The notes below the pieces were generated by a model. It had not been told where the DNA came from and did no database searches. It worked only from the letters and a program-made list of their open reading frames with translations. 64,000 bases of DNA. It comes from Spongiactinospora sp. TRM90649. GTDB lineage: Bacteria > Actinomycetota > Actinomycetes > Streptosporangiales > Streptosporangiaceae. The DNA lies in assembly GCF_029382225.1 (NCBI RefSeq), contig NZ_JARLTC010000045.1, positions 25,315-89,314 on the forward strand, written 5' to 3'. Of the stretch, positions 43,894-51,948 are shown piece by piece; within the stretch, counting starts at the first letter, position 1, and every line of letters starts with the position of its first letter. Both the position numbers and the translations under genes were made by a program.

Positions 43894-44708
43894 TGGGCAC
43901 TCCTCGCCTGATCGGCGATGTACTTCTCGAACTCGGCCTTCTCTACCAGCTTCACGCGGAAGAGCATCCGGCTGTGGTCGTAGCCGCACAGCTCGGCGCA
44001 GCGCCCGGCGTGCACACCCGTCTTGCTGAGGGTGTCCACCTCGAACTTGTTGTTCGTCACACCCGGGATCACGTCACGCTTGAACAGGAAGGCCGGCACC
44101 CAGAAGGAGTGGATGACGTCGGGCGAGTGCAGGTCGAACTCGACCTTGGAGTCGACCGGCAGCACCAGCTCGGGAGCCTGCGGCTGCTTGTAGTCGCTCG
44201 CGGGGGTGCCCACGACGTTGACCGTCTGGTTGTTGTACTGGGTGGTGAAGCGCCAGCTCCACTGGAACGCGTCCACGCGCACCTTCACCGGGGCGGCACC
44301 GGAGATCTTGCCGATCTCGTTCTGGTCCCTCGCGGTGAAATAGAAGAAGACCCCGACCATGATGACGGGCACCATGGTGTAGAGGATCTCGATCGGCAGG
44401 TTGTACCGGACCTGCGGAGGGAGCTCCTGGTCGCTGAACCGCTTCTTCCTGTGGAAGACGCACGCCCACACGATCAGGCCGATGACGACGGCACCTGTGC
44501 CGAGCGCGGCGATCCAGGACCCGTTCCACAGGCTCTGCACGATGTCGCCCTGCCTGGTGATGGACACAGGCATGCCACCACGCGACCACTCGGCCGCAAC
44601 ATCACTACTGCACGCCGTCGCCGAGGCCAACAGCAACGCCAGAACGGCGGCGCGTGGCACCCTGCGACGGGCCAACGAACGCCGTGTCGCACGGCGGGTC
44701 GGACTCAC
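43890..44708 (-). CDS. ctaC: Cytochrome c oxidase subunit II
   Basis: The 272-residue protein has a lipoprotein-like signal (LASATACSS), two membrane helices, and a periplasmic cupredoxin domain whose CuA site shows HSFWVPAF and CAELCGYDHSRM. It receives electrons from the dihaem cytochrome QcrC. GTG start. It diverges from the cysteine desulfurase gene by 142 bases. Confidence 0.95.
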   Translation of the reverse strand: MSPTRRATRRSLARRRVPRAAVLALLLASATACSSDVAAEWSRGGMPVSITRQGDIVQSLWNGSWIAALGTGAVVIGLIVWACVFHRKKRFSDQELPPQVRYNLPIEILYTMVPVIMVGVFFYFTARDQNEIGKISGAAPVKVRVDAFQWSWRFTTQYNNQTVNVVGTPASDYKQPQAPELVLPVDSKVEFDLHSPDVIHSFWVPAFLFKRDVIPGVTNNKFEVDTLSKTGVHAGRCAELCGYDHSRMLFRVKLVEKAEFEKYIADQARSAQ

Positions 44709-44850
44709 GGATCGCCTACCCCACAGATGCAGCCCAGGGCGTCGATCCCTGGGCGGTCGATTTCATAAGCTTCACAAGCACGCTTTGGTCGTGGACACAT
44801 TAGCGCCAACCCCGTTCGCCCCTCTGCGCAGCCCCCGTTAATGTCGCGGT

Positions 44851-45984
44851 GTGGCCTACTTCGACGCTGCCTCGACAGAGCCTCTGCACCCGCAGGCCAG
44901 GGAGGTCCTGCTCACGGCGCTGGACGCCGGTTGGGCCGACCCGGCGAGGCTGTACGGCTCCGCCCGCCGTGCACGGCTGCTGTTGGACCAGGCTCGCGCG
45001 GAGGTCGCCGAGACGCTCGGCGCGCGCCCTGACGAGGTCTTCTTCACCTCGTCGGGGACCCAGGCCGTGCATCTAGGTGTCCTCGGCACCCTACACGGAC
45101 GGCGGCGCGCCGGGCGGCATCTGGTGACCGGCGCGGTGGAGCATTCCAGCGTGCTGCACTCCGCGCGGCTGCACGAGGACTCCGGCGGCACCGTGGAGAC
45201 GGTCGGCGTGGGCCGTACCGGCGCGGTGGACGCCGGGGAGTTCGCCCGCGCGGTGGCCGCGCCGGGCACGGCGCTGGCCTGCCTGCAGAGCGCCAACCAC
45301 GAGGTGGGAACGCTCCAGCCGGTGGCCGAGGCGGCCGAGGCGTGCCGGGCCGCCGGCGTGCCGCTGCTGGTCGACGCCGCGCAGACGGCGGGCCGCGCGC
45401 CGACGCCGCCGGGGTGGTCGGTGCTGACCGCGAGCGCGCACAAGTGGGGCGGCCCGGCCGGGGTGGGGGTGCTGGCGGTGCGCAAGGGCACCCGCTGGCG
45501 TTCGCCGCTGCCCGAGGACGACCGGGAGGGGCGGCGGGTGCCGGGGTTCGAGAACGTCCCGGCGGTGCTGGCCGCCGCGGCGGCGCTGCGGGCGTGCGCC
45601 GCCGATCCGGGCGAGCAGGCGCGGCTGTCCGCGCTCGTGGAGCGGATCCGGAGCGTGGTCGCGGAGACGATTCCCGATGTGGAGGTGATCGGCGATCCGG
45701 TGAGCCGCGCGCCGCATATCGTGACCTTCTCGTGCCTCTACGTCGAGGGCGAGGCGCTGCTGCGCGAACTTGACAGAGCGGGTTTCTCTGTATCGTCAGG
45801 AAGCTCTTGTACAGCTAGTACGCTTCGACCATCGCACGTTTTGGAAGCGATGGGTGTGCTTACACATGGGAACGTCCGGGTATCGCTGCCCCGTGCAACA
45901 TCGGAGGCGGACGTCGATCGTTTCCTCGCCCTGCTTCCCGAGACCGTGCGCCGTATCCGCCAGGAATCAGGGGTGAGCTGGTAG
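44851..45984 (+). CDS. Cysteine desulfurase (class V aminotransferase, NifS/IscS-like)
   Basis: The 377-residue PLP enzyme takes sulfur from cysteine as a persulfide. The PLP Lys198 is in SAHKWGG, the substrate loop has VEHSS, and the persulfide Cys320 is in SGSSCTAS. The next gene, a TusA-like sulfur carrier, starts directly after its stop, so sulfur is probably passed to it. Codons from about 306 to 350, over the active-site loop, use many A/T-ending triplets (about 25 of 45) unlike the rest. A TTGACA at 45770-45775 lies at the edge of this island. Confidence 0.92.
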   Translation: MAYFDAASTEPLHPQAREVLLTALDAGWADPARLYGSARRARLLLDQARAEVAETLGARPDEVFFTSSGTQAVHLGVLGTLHGRRRAGRHLVTGAVEHSSVLHSARLHEDSGGTVETVGVGRTGAVDAGEFARAVAAPGTALACLQSANHEVGTLQPVAEAAEACRAAGVPLLVDAAQTAGRAPTPPGWSVLTASAHKWGGPAGVGVLAVRKGTRWRSPLPEDDREGRRVPGFENVPAVLAAAAALRACAADPGEQARLSALVERIRSVVAETIPDVEVIGDPVSRAPHIVTFSCLYVEGEALLRELDRAGFSVSSGSSCTASTLRPSHVLEAMGVLTHGNVRVSLPRATSEADVDRFLALLPETVRRIRQESGVSW

Positions 45985-46254
45985 ATGTCGCGTTGGCAGG
46001 CCACTCGGAACGACGCTCCGCAGACGCCCGCGCTGACGATCGACGCGCTGGGCAAGAAGTGCCCCATACCGATCATCTGGCTGGCCGAGCAGATCAACAG
46101 GGTGCCGCTGAACGCGATCGTGGCGGTGCTGGCCGACGACCCGGCGGCCTACACCGACGTGCCGGCCTGGTGCCGCCTGAAGTCGCACGCGCACGTCGGC
46201 ACCTATGAGCTGCCCGACGGCGGCTGGGCGATCCACGTGCGCCGCAACTACTGA
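45985..46254 (+). CDS. TusA/SirA-family sulfur carrier protein
   Basis: This 89-residue protein has the CPxP signature at GKKCPIPI (Cys26) of TusA proteins, which accept sulfur from desulfurases for tRNA thiolation, molybdopterin or other pathways. Its start is the base after the desulfurase stop, so translation is coupled. It is a divergent member: WLAEQINRVP replaces the usual acidic helix, and a second Cys occurs in PAWCRL. Confidence 0.85.
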   Translation: MSRWQATRNDAPQTPALTIDALGKKCPIPIIWLAEQINRVPLNAIVAVLADDPAAYTDVPAWCRLKSHAHVGTYELPDGGWAIHVRRNY

Positions 46255-46280
46255 TCGTCACCTCACCCAGCGGGGGTGGT

Positions 46281-46306
46281 GTCCGGTACGGCATGCCGTA
46301 CCGGAC
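46281..46306. terminator. Perfect palindromic bidirectional terminator
   Basis: A 26-base perfect palindrome (half-site GTCCGGTACGGCA) lies between the convergent TusA-like gene and the adenosine kinase gene. In RNA it forms a stem with a minimal loop. Confidence 0.7.
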
Positions 46307-46318
46307 CGCGCCCGACGC

Positions 46319-47305
46319 TTACGGGTGGTGGCAGCGGATGTGCGCGCCGACCTCTTCGGCGGCCTCCGCGCCGTAGGCCGCGCCCAGCCGCTCCAGGAAG
46401 CGCCGCTGGGACAGCTCGTACTCCTGCCCGCCGACGTGCTCCAGCACGTGGGTGGCGGTGAGGTTGCCGACCTGGGCGCAACGTTCCAAGGACAGCCCCC
46501 AGCCCAGCGAGGCGAGGAACCCGGCGCGGAAGGCGTCGCCGACGCCGGTCGGGTCGGCCTTGGCGTTCTCGGGCGCCGGGGGGACGTGCAGCGAGGGCTC
46601 GCCCGCCCGGTCGATCCGCGCGCCCTTGGGGCCGAGCGTGGTGACCCGGACCTGCACGCGGCCCAGGACCTCCTCGTCGGACCAGCCGGTCTTCTGCTCG
46701 ACGAGCGCCTTCTCGTAGTCGTTCGCGAACAGGTAGTCGGCGCCGTCGACGAGCTGGCGGATCTGCTCGCCGTCCATGCGCGCGAGCTGCTGGGAGGGGT
46801 CGGCGGCGAACCGGAAGCCGCGCTGGCGGCACTCCTCGGTGTGGCGCAGCATGGCGTCGGGGTCGTTGGCGCCGATCAGCACCAGGTCGAGGCCGCCCAC
46901 GCGGTCGGCGACCGGGCGCAACTCGATCTCCCGCGCCTCGGCCATCGCCCCGGTGTAGAAGGAGGCGATCTGGTTGTGGTTCTGGTCGGTGGTGCACAGG
47001 AACCGCGCGGTGTGGTGGATCTCGGAGACGTGGATGGAGTCGCAGTCGACTCCGTGGCGCTCCAGCCATGACCTGTAGTCGGCGAAGTCGGCGCCGACCG
47101 CGCCGACCAGGATGGGGGTCAGGCCCAGGCATCCCATGCCGAAGGCGATGTTGGCGGCGATGCCGCCCCGCCTGATCTGCAGGTCGTCGACGAGGAACGA
47201 CAGCGACACCCGGTCGAGCTGCTCGGCGATCAACTGATCGCCGAACCGGCCGGGGAAGGTCATCAGGTTGTCGGTCGCGATGGAGCCGGTTACGGCGATG
47301 CGCAC
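46319..47305 (-). CDS. adoK: PfkB-family adenosine kinase
   Basis: This 328-residue ribokinase-fold enzyme has the N-terminal glycine pair RRGGIAANIA and the C-terminal active-site DPTGVGDAFRAGF with the catalytic Asp. Actinobacterial adenosine kinases (Rv2202c) belong here, not to the eukaryotic ADK group, and phosphorylate adenosine for purine salvage. The position between ctaC and erpA supports the call. GTG start with GAGAAG upstream. Confidence 0.82.
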   Translation of the reverse strand: MRIAVTGSIATDNLMTFPGRFGDQLIAEQLDRVSLSFLVDDLQIRRGGIAANIAFGMGCLGLTPILVGAVGADFADYRSWLERHGVDCDSIHVSEIHHTARFLCTTDQNHNQIASFYTGAMAEAREIELRPVADRVGGLDLVLIGANDPDAMLRHTEECRQRGFRFAADPSQQLARMDGEQIRQLVDGADYLFANDYEKALVEQKTGWSDEEVLGRVQVRVTTLGPKGARIDRAGEPSLHVPPAPENAKADPTGVGDAFRAGFLASLGWGLSLERCAQVGNLTATHVLEHVGGQEYELSQRRFLERLGAAYGAEAAEEVGAHIRCHHP

Positions 47306-47482
47306 GGGGTTCTTCTCCTCGTTGTCAGCATCTCGGTGTGGCCTGCGAAGATGCGTCGGCCAGCTTTCGGCGAGCCTGGCAAGGATACGGGAAACGCGTG
47401 ACCGGGGTCATGCCGTACGAACGGCCCTGGACGGGAGGCCGACCGTGCCGCGAGCGTTTCTCGGCTCCGTGCGCCGGGCGGG

Positions 47483-47521
47483 CATGCCAACGGGCCCCAC
47501 GACCGGTGTGGCATGGGGCCC
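47483..47521 (-). terminator. Two mutually exclusive hairpins behind erpA
   Basis: CATGCCA (47483-47489) can pair with TGGCATG (47509-47515), while GGGCCCCA (47492-47499) can pair with TGGGGCCC (47514-47521). The arms overlap, so only one stem can form at a time. The site is 25 bases after erpA and upstream of the adenosine kinase gene. Confidence 0.5.
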
Positions 47522-47545
47522 GGAGGATCGACTGGGCGCCGGGGC

Positions 47546-47899
47546 CTAGTTGAACGAGTCGCCGCAGGCGCAGGAGCCCGTGGCGTTCGGGTTGTCGATC
47601 GTGAAGCCCTGCTTCTCGATGGTGTCGACGTAGTCGATGGACGCGCCCATCAGGTACGGCGCGCTCATCCGGTCGGTGACCACGTGGACACCGCCGAAGT
47701 CGGAAACGACATCCCCGTCCATCGAGCGGTCGTCGAAGAAGAGCTGGTAGCGAAGGCCCGAACAACCTCCCGGCTGCACGGCCACACGCAGCTTCAGCCC
47801 CTCTTCGCCCTGCTGCTCAAGCAGGCTCTTGACCTTGGCGGCGGCCGCGTCGGTCAGGATCAGGCCCTGTTGCGTGGTCTCGCTGCTCTCAACCGTCAT
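47546..47899 (-). CDS. erpA: A-type iron-sulfur cluster insertion protein
   Basis: The 117-residue HesB/IscA-like protein carries Cys46 in GGCSGL and Cys110 and Cys112 in GSCACGDSF, the three cluster-holding residues. It delivers Fe-S clusters to apoproteins; the Rieske protein and the adjacent NadA are candidate clients. It diverges from nadA. Confidence 0.93.
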   Translation of the reverse strand: MTVESSETTQQGLILTDAAAAKVKSLLEQQGEEGLKLRVAVQPGGCSGLRYQLFFDDRSMDGDVVSDFGGVHVVTDRMSAPYLMGASIDYVDTIEKQGFTIDNPNATGSCACGDSFN

Positions 47900-48087
47900 G
47901 TGCTGACTCCCGCGTCTGGATCAGCCCCCGAAGGCGGCTGTCTGTTTCTGACGTCCTACTTAGACGCTACCAACACCCACCCCGGCTGACACATTCCAGT
48001 ATGGCCCGTCTGCTCCCGATGACCATCCCCTGGGACCGGCCGGTGGCCCCTACCCCGGCACGAATCACGACATATGGTGTGTAATTA

Positions 48088-48109
48088 TTAGTCGTCAGTT
48101 CGACGATAA
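48088..48109. promoter_or_regulatory. Candidate operator upstream of nadA
   Basis: TTA-G-TCGTC and GACGA-TAA face each other around AGTTC, an imperfect 22-base inverted repeat. It sits in a low-GC patch just before the nadA ribosome site. A regulator of NAD synthesis is a guess. Confidence 0.35.
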
Positions 48110-48121
48110 GGGGGGATGGTC

Positions 48122-49276
48122 GTGACGACCACCCAGACCGGACTTCCGCTCTTCGTCCTCGGCCGGGACCGCGATCCGCACAGCGAGCCCGGCGTGGACT
48201 GCCCGGGCGAGCTGCCGCCCGCCTCCGACCCCGGGCTGGTGGCGCGGGCGCGCGCCGCCAAGGCCGCGCTGGGCGACCGGCTCTTCGTGCTGGGCCACCA
48301 CTACCAGCGCGACGAGGTCATCCAGTTCGCCGACGTCACCGGGGACTCCTTCAAGCTGGCCCGCGAGGCCGCCGCCCGGCCGCAGGCCGAGTACATCGTC
48401 TTCTGCGGCGTCCACTTCATGGCCGAGTCCGCCGACATCCTGACCTCCGCCGACCAGCGGGTCGTGCTGCCCGACCTGGCCGCCGGGTGCTCGATGGCCG
48501 ACATGGCCACCTTCGACCAGGTGGAGGAGTGCTGGGAGGCCCTGCAGGACGCGGGGATCGCCGACCAGGTGGTGCCGGTCACCTACATGAACTCCAGCGC
48601 CGACATCAAGGCGTTCTGCGGGCGCAACGGCGGCGCGGTCTGCACCTCCTCCAACGCCCGCCGCGCCCTGGACTGGGCGTTCGAGCAGGGCGAGAAGGTG
48701 CTGTTCCTGCCCGACCAGCACCTCGGCCGCAACACCGCCGTGCTGGAGATGGGCATGGACCTTTCGGACTGCGTGGTCTACAACCCGCACCGCCCCAACG
48801 GCGGCCTGACGGAGCAGCAGCTCAGGGACGCCAAGATGATCCTGTGGCGCGGCCACTGCTCGGTGCACGGCCGGTTCACCGCCGAGTCCGTCGACGACGT
48901 ACGGCGGCGCATCCCCGGCGTCAACGTGCTGGTGCACCCCGAGTGCCGCCACGAGGTGGTCACCAAGGCCGACCAGGTGGGCTCCACCGAGTACATCATC
49001 AAGACGCTGCGCGAGGCCCCGGCCGGCTCCGCCTGGGCGATCGGCACCGAGCTGAACCTGGTCAAGCGGCTCGGCCAGGAGTTCCCCGACAAGCAGGTCG
49101 CGTTCCTCGACCGCACCGTCTGCTACTGCTCCACCATGAACCGCATCGACCTCCCCCATCTGGTGTGGGCGCTGGAGTCGCTGGTGGCCGGGCAGGTCGT
49201 CAACCAGATCACGGTGGACGAGGACACCGCGCACTGGGCGCGGGTCGCGCTGGACCGGATGCTCGCCCTGCCCTAG
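48122..49276 (+). CDS. nadA: Quinolinate synthase A
   Basis: This 384-residue enzyme condenses iminoaspartate with dihydroxyacetone phosphate to quinolinate, the NAD precursor. The motif GHHYQRDEV and the Cys-containing FCGVHFMAESAD, GHCSVHGRF and TVCYCSTMN (4Fe-4S ligand regions) are present. GTG 48122 with AAGGGGGG six bases upstream is chosen over ATG 48116, which overlaps that ribosome site. nadB and nadC are not downstream. It lies divergent to erpA, the likely donor of its cluster. Confidence 0.95.
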   Translation: MTTTQTGLPLFVLGRDRDPHSEPGVDCPGELPPASDPGLVARARAAKAALGDRLFVLGHHYQRDEVIQFADVTGDSFKLAREAAARPQAEYIVFCGVHFMAESADILTSADQRVVLPDLAAGCSMADMATFDQVEECWEALQDAGIADQVVPVTYMNSSADIKAFCGRNGGAVCTSSNARRALDWAFEQGEKVLFLPDQHLGRNTAVLEMGMDLSDCVVYNPHRPNGGLTEQQLRDAKMILWRGHCSVHGRFTAESVDDVRRRIPGVNVLVHPECRHEVVTKADQVGSTEYIIKTLREAPAGSAWAIGTELNLVKRLGQEFPDKQVAFLDRTVCYCSTMNRIDLPHLVWALESLVAGQVVNQITVDEDTAHWARVALDRMLALP

Positions 49277-49282
49277 GGCCCC

Positions 49283-50035
49283 TCAAATGGCCGTGTGCGA
49301 GAGCCACCAGTCCAGCAGGGCGGAGTCGCCCTCGATGGAGTAGTCGTCGGCCCTGCGCCTCCCCCAGGCGAGGAGCTGCAGGTCCGACGAGGCCGCGGCG
49401 CGCACGGTGACGTCGCCCGGCTCCCAGGAGCGCTCGTAAGAGAAGCCGTCGGGCTGGAGCGTCACCAGCCACCCGGCGCCGGTGTCGGCCTGCCAGGAGA
49501 TGGTCTCGCCCTCGCCGGACAGTTCCCGCAGGCCCGGCGCCCAGGTGGCGTGCGGGAGCACGTCGAAGAACTCCTCGACGCCGTCGGCCGCGATGTCCTC
49601 GTCGATCTCGGGGGCCACGCCGATCGCGATCTCGGCGTCGGCGCGGTGGACCACGGTCTCGTGCAACTGGCGGCGCGACCACCAGCGCACGTGCGGGTCG
49701 CCGCCCCAGACCCACATGGGCGCGTCGGGGTCCTGGGCGGACAGGGCCTCCTGGAGGATTCCGGCCCCGGCGCGCAGCCACTCGGGGTAGGCCGTGCGGT
49801 CCTCCGGCTCGCCGAACTCCATGGTCCTGCGGTCGTAACGGCGGTCGGCGAGGTCGCGCACCATCGCCGCCGCCCAGCGGTGGATGGTCCCGGTGTGCGC
49901 GATCAGCGCCCCCAAATCCCACCCCGGGCACGTCGGCGTGGGGGCCGACATGTTGTGCCGCGCGGTGGTGTCCGCCATCCGGGTGATCTCGGCGCCTGCC
50001 GCCCGTGCGTAGTCGGCATGCGTCCACAGTTTCAT
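49283..50035 (-). CDS. Maleylpyruvate isomerase-like (DinB-fold) protein
   Basis: This 250-residue protein has the N-terminal four-helix DinB/MDMPI domain with TPTCPGWDLGALIAHTG and the metal His, then WSRRQLHETVVHRADAE with two further His, and a C-terminal beta domain. Actinobacterial members are mycothiol-dependent or of unknown use. The gene converges on nadA with 6 bases between stops. Confidence 0.82.
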   Translation of the reverse strand: MKLWTHADYARAAGAEITRMADTTARHNMSAPTPTCPGWDLGALIAHTGTIHRWAAAMVRDLADRRYDRRTMEFGEPEDRTAYPEWLRAGAGILQEALSAQDPDAPMWVWGGDPHVRWWSRRQLHETVVHRADAEIAIGVAPEIDEDIAADGVEEFFDVLPHATWAPGLRELSGEGETISWQADTGAGWLVTLQPDGFSYERSWEPGDVTVRAAASSDLQLLAWGRRRADDYSIEGDSALLDWWLSHTAI

Positions 50036-50111
50036 CAACGCCCCCAGGGCTCGGCCGTACGGACTACTCAGCCTCGCAGGCCGCGGCCCCGGCGTCACTC
50101 CCCCGGCGGGC

Positions 50112-50669
50112 TCAAAGCCCCGGAGCGCCCCAGACGGGGAACCAGCGCCCGAGATCTTCCTCGAACCTCAGCTCGCCCGAGACGGCGGCGCGGACCTGGA
50201 CTTCCAGCGCGTTGTCCCGGTGCTCGCCGGGCAGCGGGGCGAAAGGGTAGAAGGTGCCGCGCTTGTAGAGGTAGACCAGCGCGAGCCGCCGGCCGTCGTC
50301 GCCCGCGAACGACACCATCGAGCACAGCAGCGACGGCCCGAACCCGGCGCCCTCCAGCGTGGCGTTGACCGCGTGCAGCTCGGTGACCAGTGAGGCCACG
50401 TCGCCGGGGTCGCGGCGCAGCAGCAGCCAGGTGAACCCGTACGGGTCGGTGGACTGCTCCACGCCCTCGCCGAGCAGCGCCCTGGCGTCGCGCTCCAGGG
50501 TGGCGAACGCGCCGCCCTCCGCCGCGCGGAAGGCCACCGACCCGGCGCCGGTCGGGGTGAGCCCGGTCGCCGCCTGGAGGGTGACCGCCGCGGACGGCAG
50601 CGCGAACAGCGCGTCGAGGTCGGGCTTCTTGGGCTTGCTGCGCCCCAGCAGGGCGTCGAGCCACCCCAT
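50112..50669 (-). CDS. PspA-associated protein PspAB
   Basis: The 185-residue protein begins MGWLDALLGRSKPKKPDLDA and has no membrane helix. It matches the actinobacterial PspAB family, known only by association with pspA and htpX. It follows htpX after one base, so the two are translationally coupled. Its job is likely to help PspA at the membrane; the reaction is unknown. Confidence 0.85.
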   Translation of the reverse strand: MGWLDALLGRSKPKKPDLDALFALPSAAVTLQAATGLTPTGAGSVAFRAAEGGAFATLERDARALLGEGVEQSTDPYGFTWLLLRRDPGDVASLVTELHAVNATLEGAGFGPSLLCSMVSFAGDDGRRLALVYLYKRGTFYPFAPLPGEHRDNALEVQVRAAVSGELRFEEDLGRWFPVWGAPGL

Positions 50670-50670
50670 C

Positions 50671-51573
50671 TCAGGCCTCCTTGCCGAGCTGCGCCGAGAT
50701 CCGCGCGAGCTGTTCGAGCCGGCGTTCCAGCGGCGGGTGCGTGGACAGCAGCGCCGCCAGGCTCGTCTTCGACGACAGGGCTGGCGCGAAGAAGAACGCG
50801 TTGAACGGCTCGGCCTGGCGCAGGTCGCGCGTCGGGATGCGGCCCATCTCGCCGCTCACCTTGGTCAGCGCGCTGGCCAGTGCGGACGGGCGCTGGGTGA
50901 GCAGCGCGGCGGCGCGGTCGGCGGCGAGCTCGCGGTAGCGGGACAGGGCGCGGGTGAGCACGAAGCTCAGCGCGTAGACCACCCCGGAGACGAGCAGGAT
51001 GATCAGGCCGATGGGCGGGCCGCCCCGGCTGTCGCGGCCGCGGGCGAGCCCGCTGTAGAGCGCGAACCGCGTCATCAGCCCGGCCACGACGCCGAGGAAG
51101 GAGGCGATGGTCATCACCACCACGTCGCGGTGGGCGACGTGGGACATCTCATGCGCGAGCACGCCCTCCAGCTCGTCCGGCCGCAGGCGGCGGAGCAGCC
51201 CGGTGGTCACGCAGACCACGGACTTCTTCTGGCTGCGGCCGGTGGCGAACGCGTTGGGGACGTCGGAGTCGGCGATCGCCACCCTGGGCTTGGGCATGTC
51301 GGCCAGCGCGCACAGCCGGTCGATGGCGCCGTGCAGCTCGGGCGCCTGCTCGGGGGTGACCTCACGGCCGTTCATCGCGAACAGCGCGATCTTGTCGGAG
51401 AGCAGGAACTGGGCCAGCAGGATCACGACCGCCAGCAGCAGGACCGACACCGCCCGCATTCCCAAGGCGATGAGAACCGCGACGAAGGCGACGTAGAGCA
51501 GGCCGATCAGGAACACCGTCGTGACCATGCGGCCCGTCAGGCCCCGGTCGGCGGCGAACCGGGTTCGTGTCAT
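50671..51573 (-). CDS. htpX: Zinc metalloprotease HtpX
   Basis: This 300-residue membrane protease has four hydrophobic helices, zinc motif HEMSH (141-145) and the third ligand Glu215 in RELAADRAA. HtpX degrades misfolded membrane proteins. It is in the psp operon, 96 bases after pspAA. Confidence 0.93.
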   Translation of the reverse strand: MTRTRFAADRGLTGRMVTTVFLIGLLYVAFVAVLIALGMRAVSVLLLAVVILLAQFLLSDKIALFAMNGREVTPEQAPELHGAIDRLCALADMPKPRVAIADSDVPNAFATGRSQKKSVVCVTTGLLRRLRPDELEGVLAHEMSHVAHRDVVVMTIASFLGVVAGLMTRFALYSGLARGRDSRGGPPIGLIILLVSGVVYALSFVLTRALSRYRELAADRAAALLTQRPSALASALTKVSGEMGRIPTRDLRQAEPFNAFFFAPALSSKTSLAALLSTHPPLERRLEQLARISAQLGKEA

Positions 51574-51669
51574 GTCACTACGCTATCCACCCGCGCGGAC
51601 GGCCGGTCCCGAGGCTGCCGGCCGCCAGGGACGTGTCCTATCTCTCGATACGGCGTGTCCCCAACGGGC

Positions 51670-51948
51670 TCAGCCGGGGATCAGGCCCTCATCCCCCAGC
51701 ATCTCGCGGACCTCCTCCATGGAGGCGTCGGACGGCGGGAGGATCAGCTCGGAAGGTTCGAGGCTGTTGTCGGGAAGGGACTTGCCGACCTCCCGGACCT
51801 TGTCGAGGAGGGCGTGGAGCCGGGTACGGAAGACGGACTCGTCGCCCGACTCGATCGCCGCCTCCAGTTCGCCGTCGAGGGTGTTGAGCACGCCGATGTC
51901 GGCGGGCGCCACTTCGATCTGGCCCTCTCCCATGATGCGGACGATCAT
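51670..51948 (-). CDS. PspA-associated protein PspAA
   Basis: The 92-residue acidic protein starts MIVRIMGEGQIEV and matches the PspAA family (a short N-terminal beta part and a helical C-terminal part). Its ATG overlaps the pspA stop (ATGA). It is probably a PspA partner with no catalytic residues. Confidence 0.85.
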   Translation of the reverse strand: MIVRIMGEGQIEVAPADIGVLNTLDGELEAAIESGDESVFRTRLHALLDKVREVGKSLPDNSLEPSELILPPSDASMEEVREMLGDEGLIPG

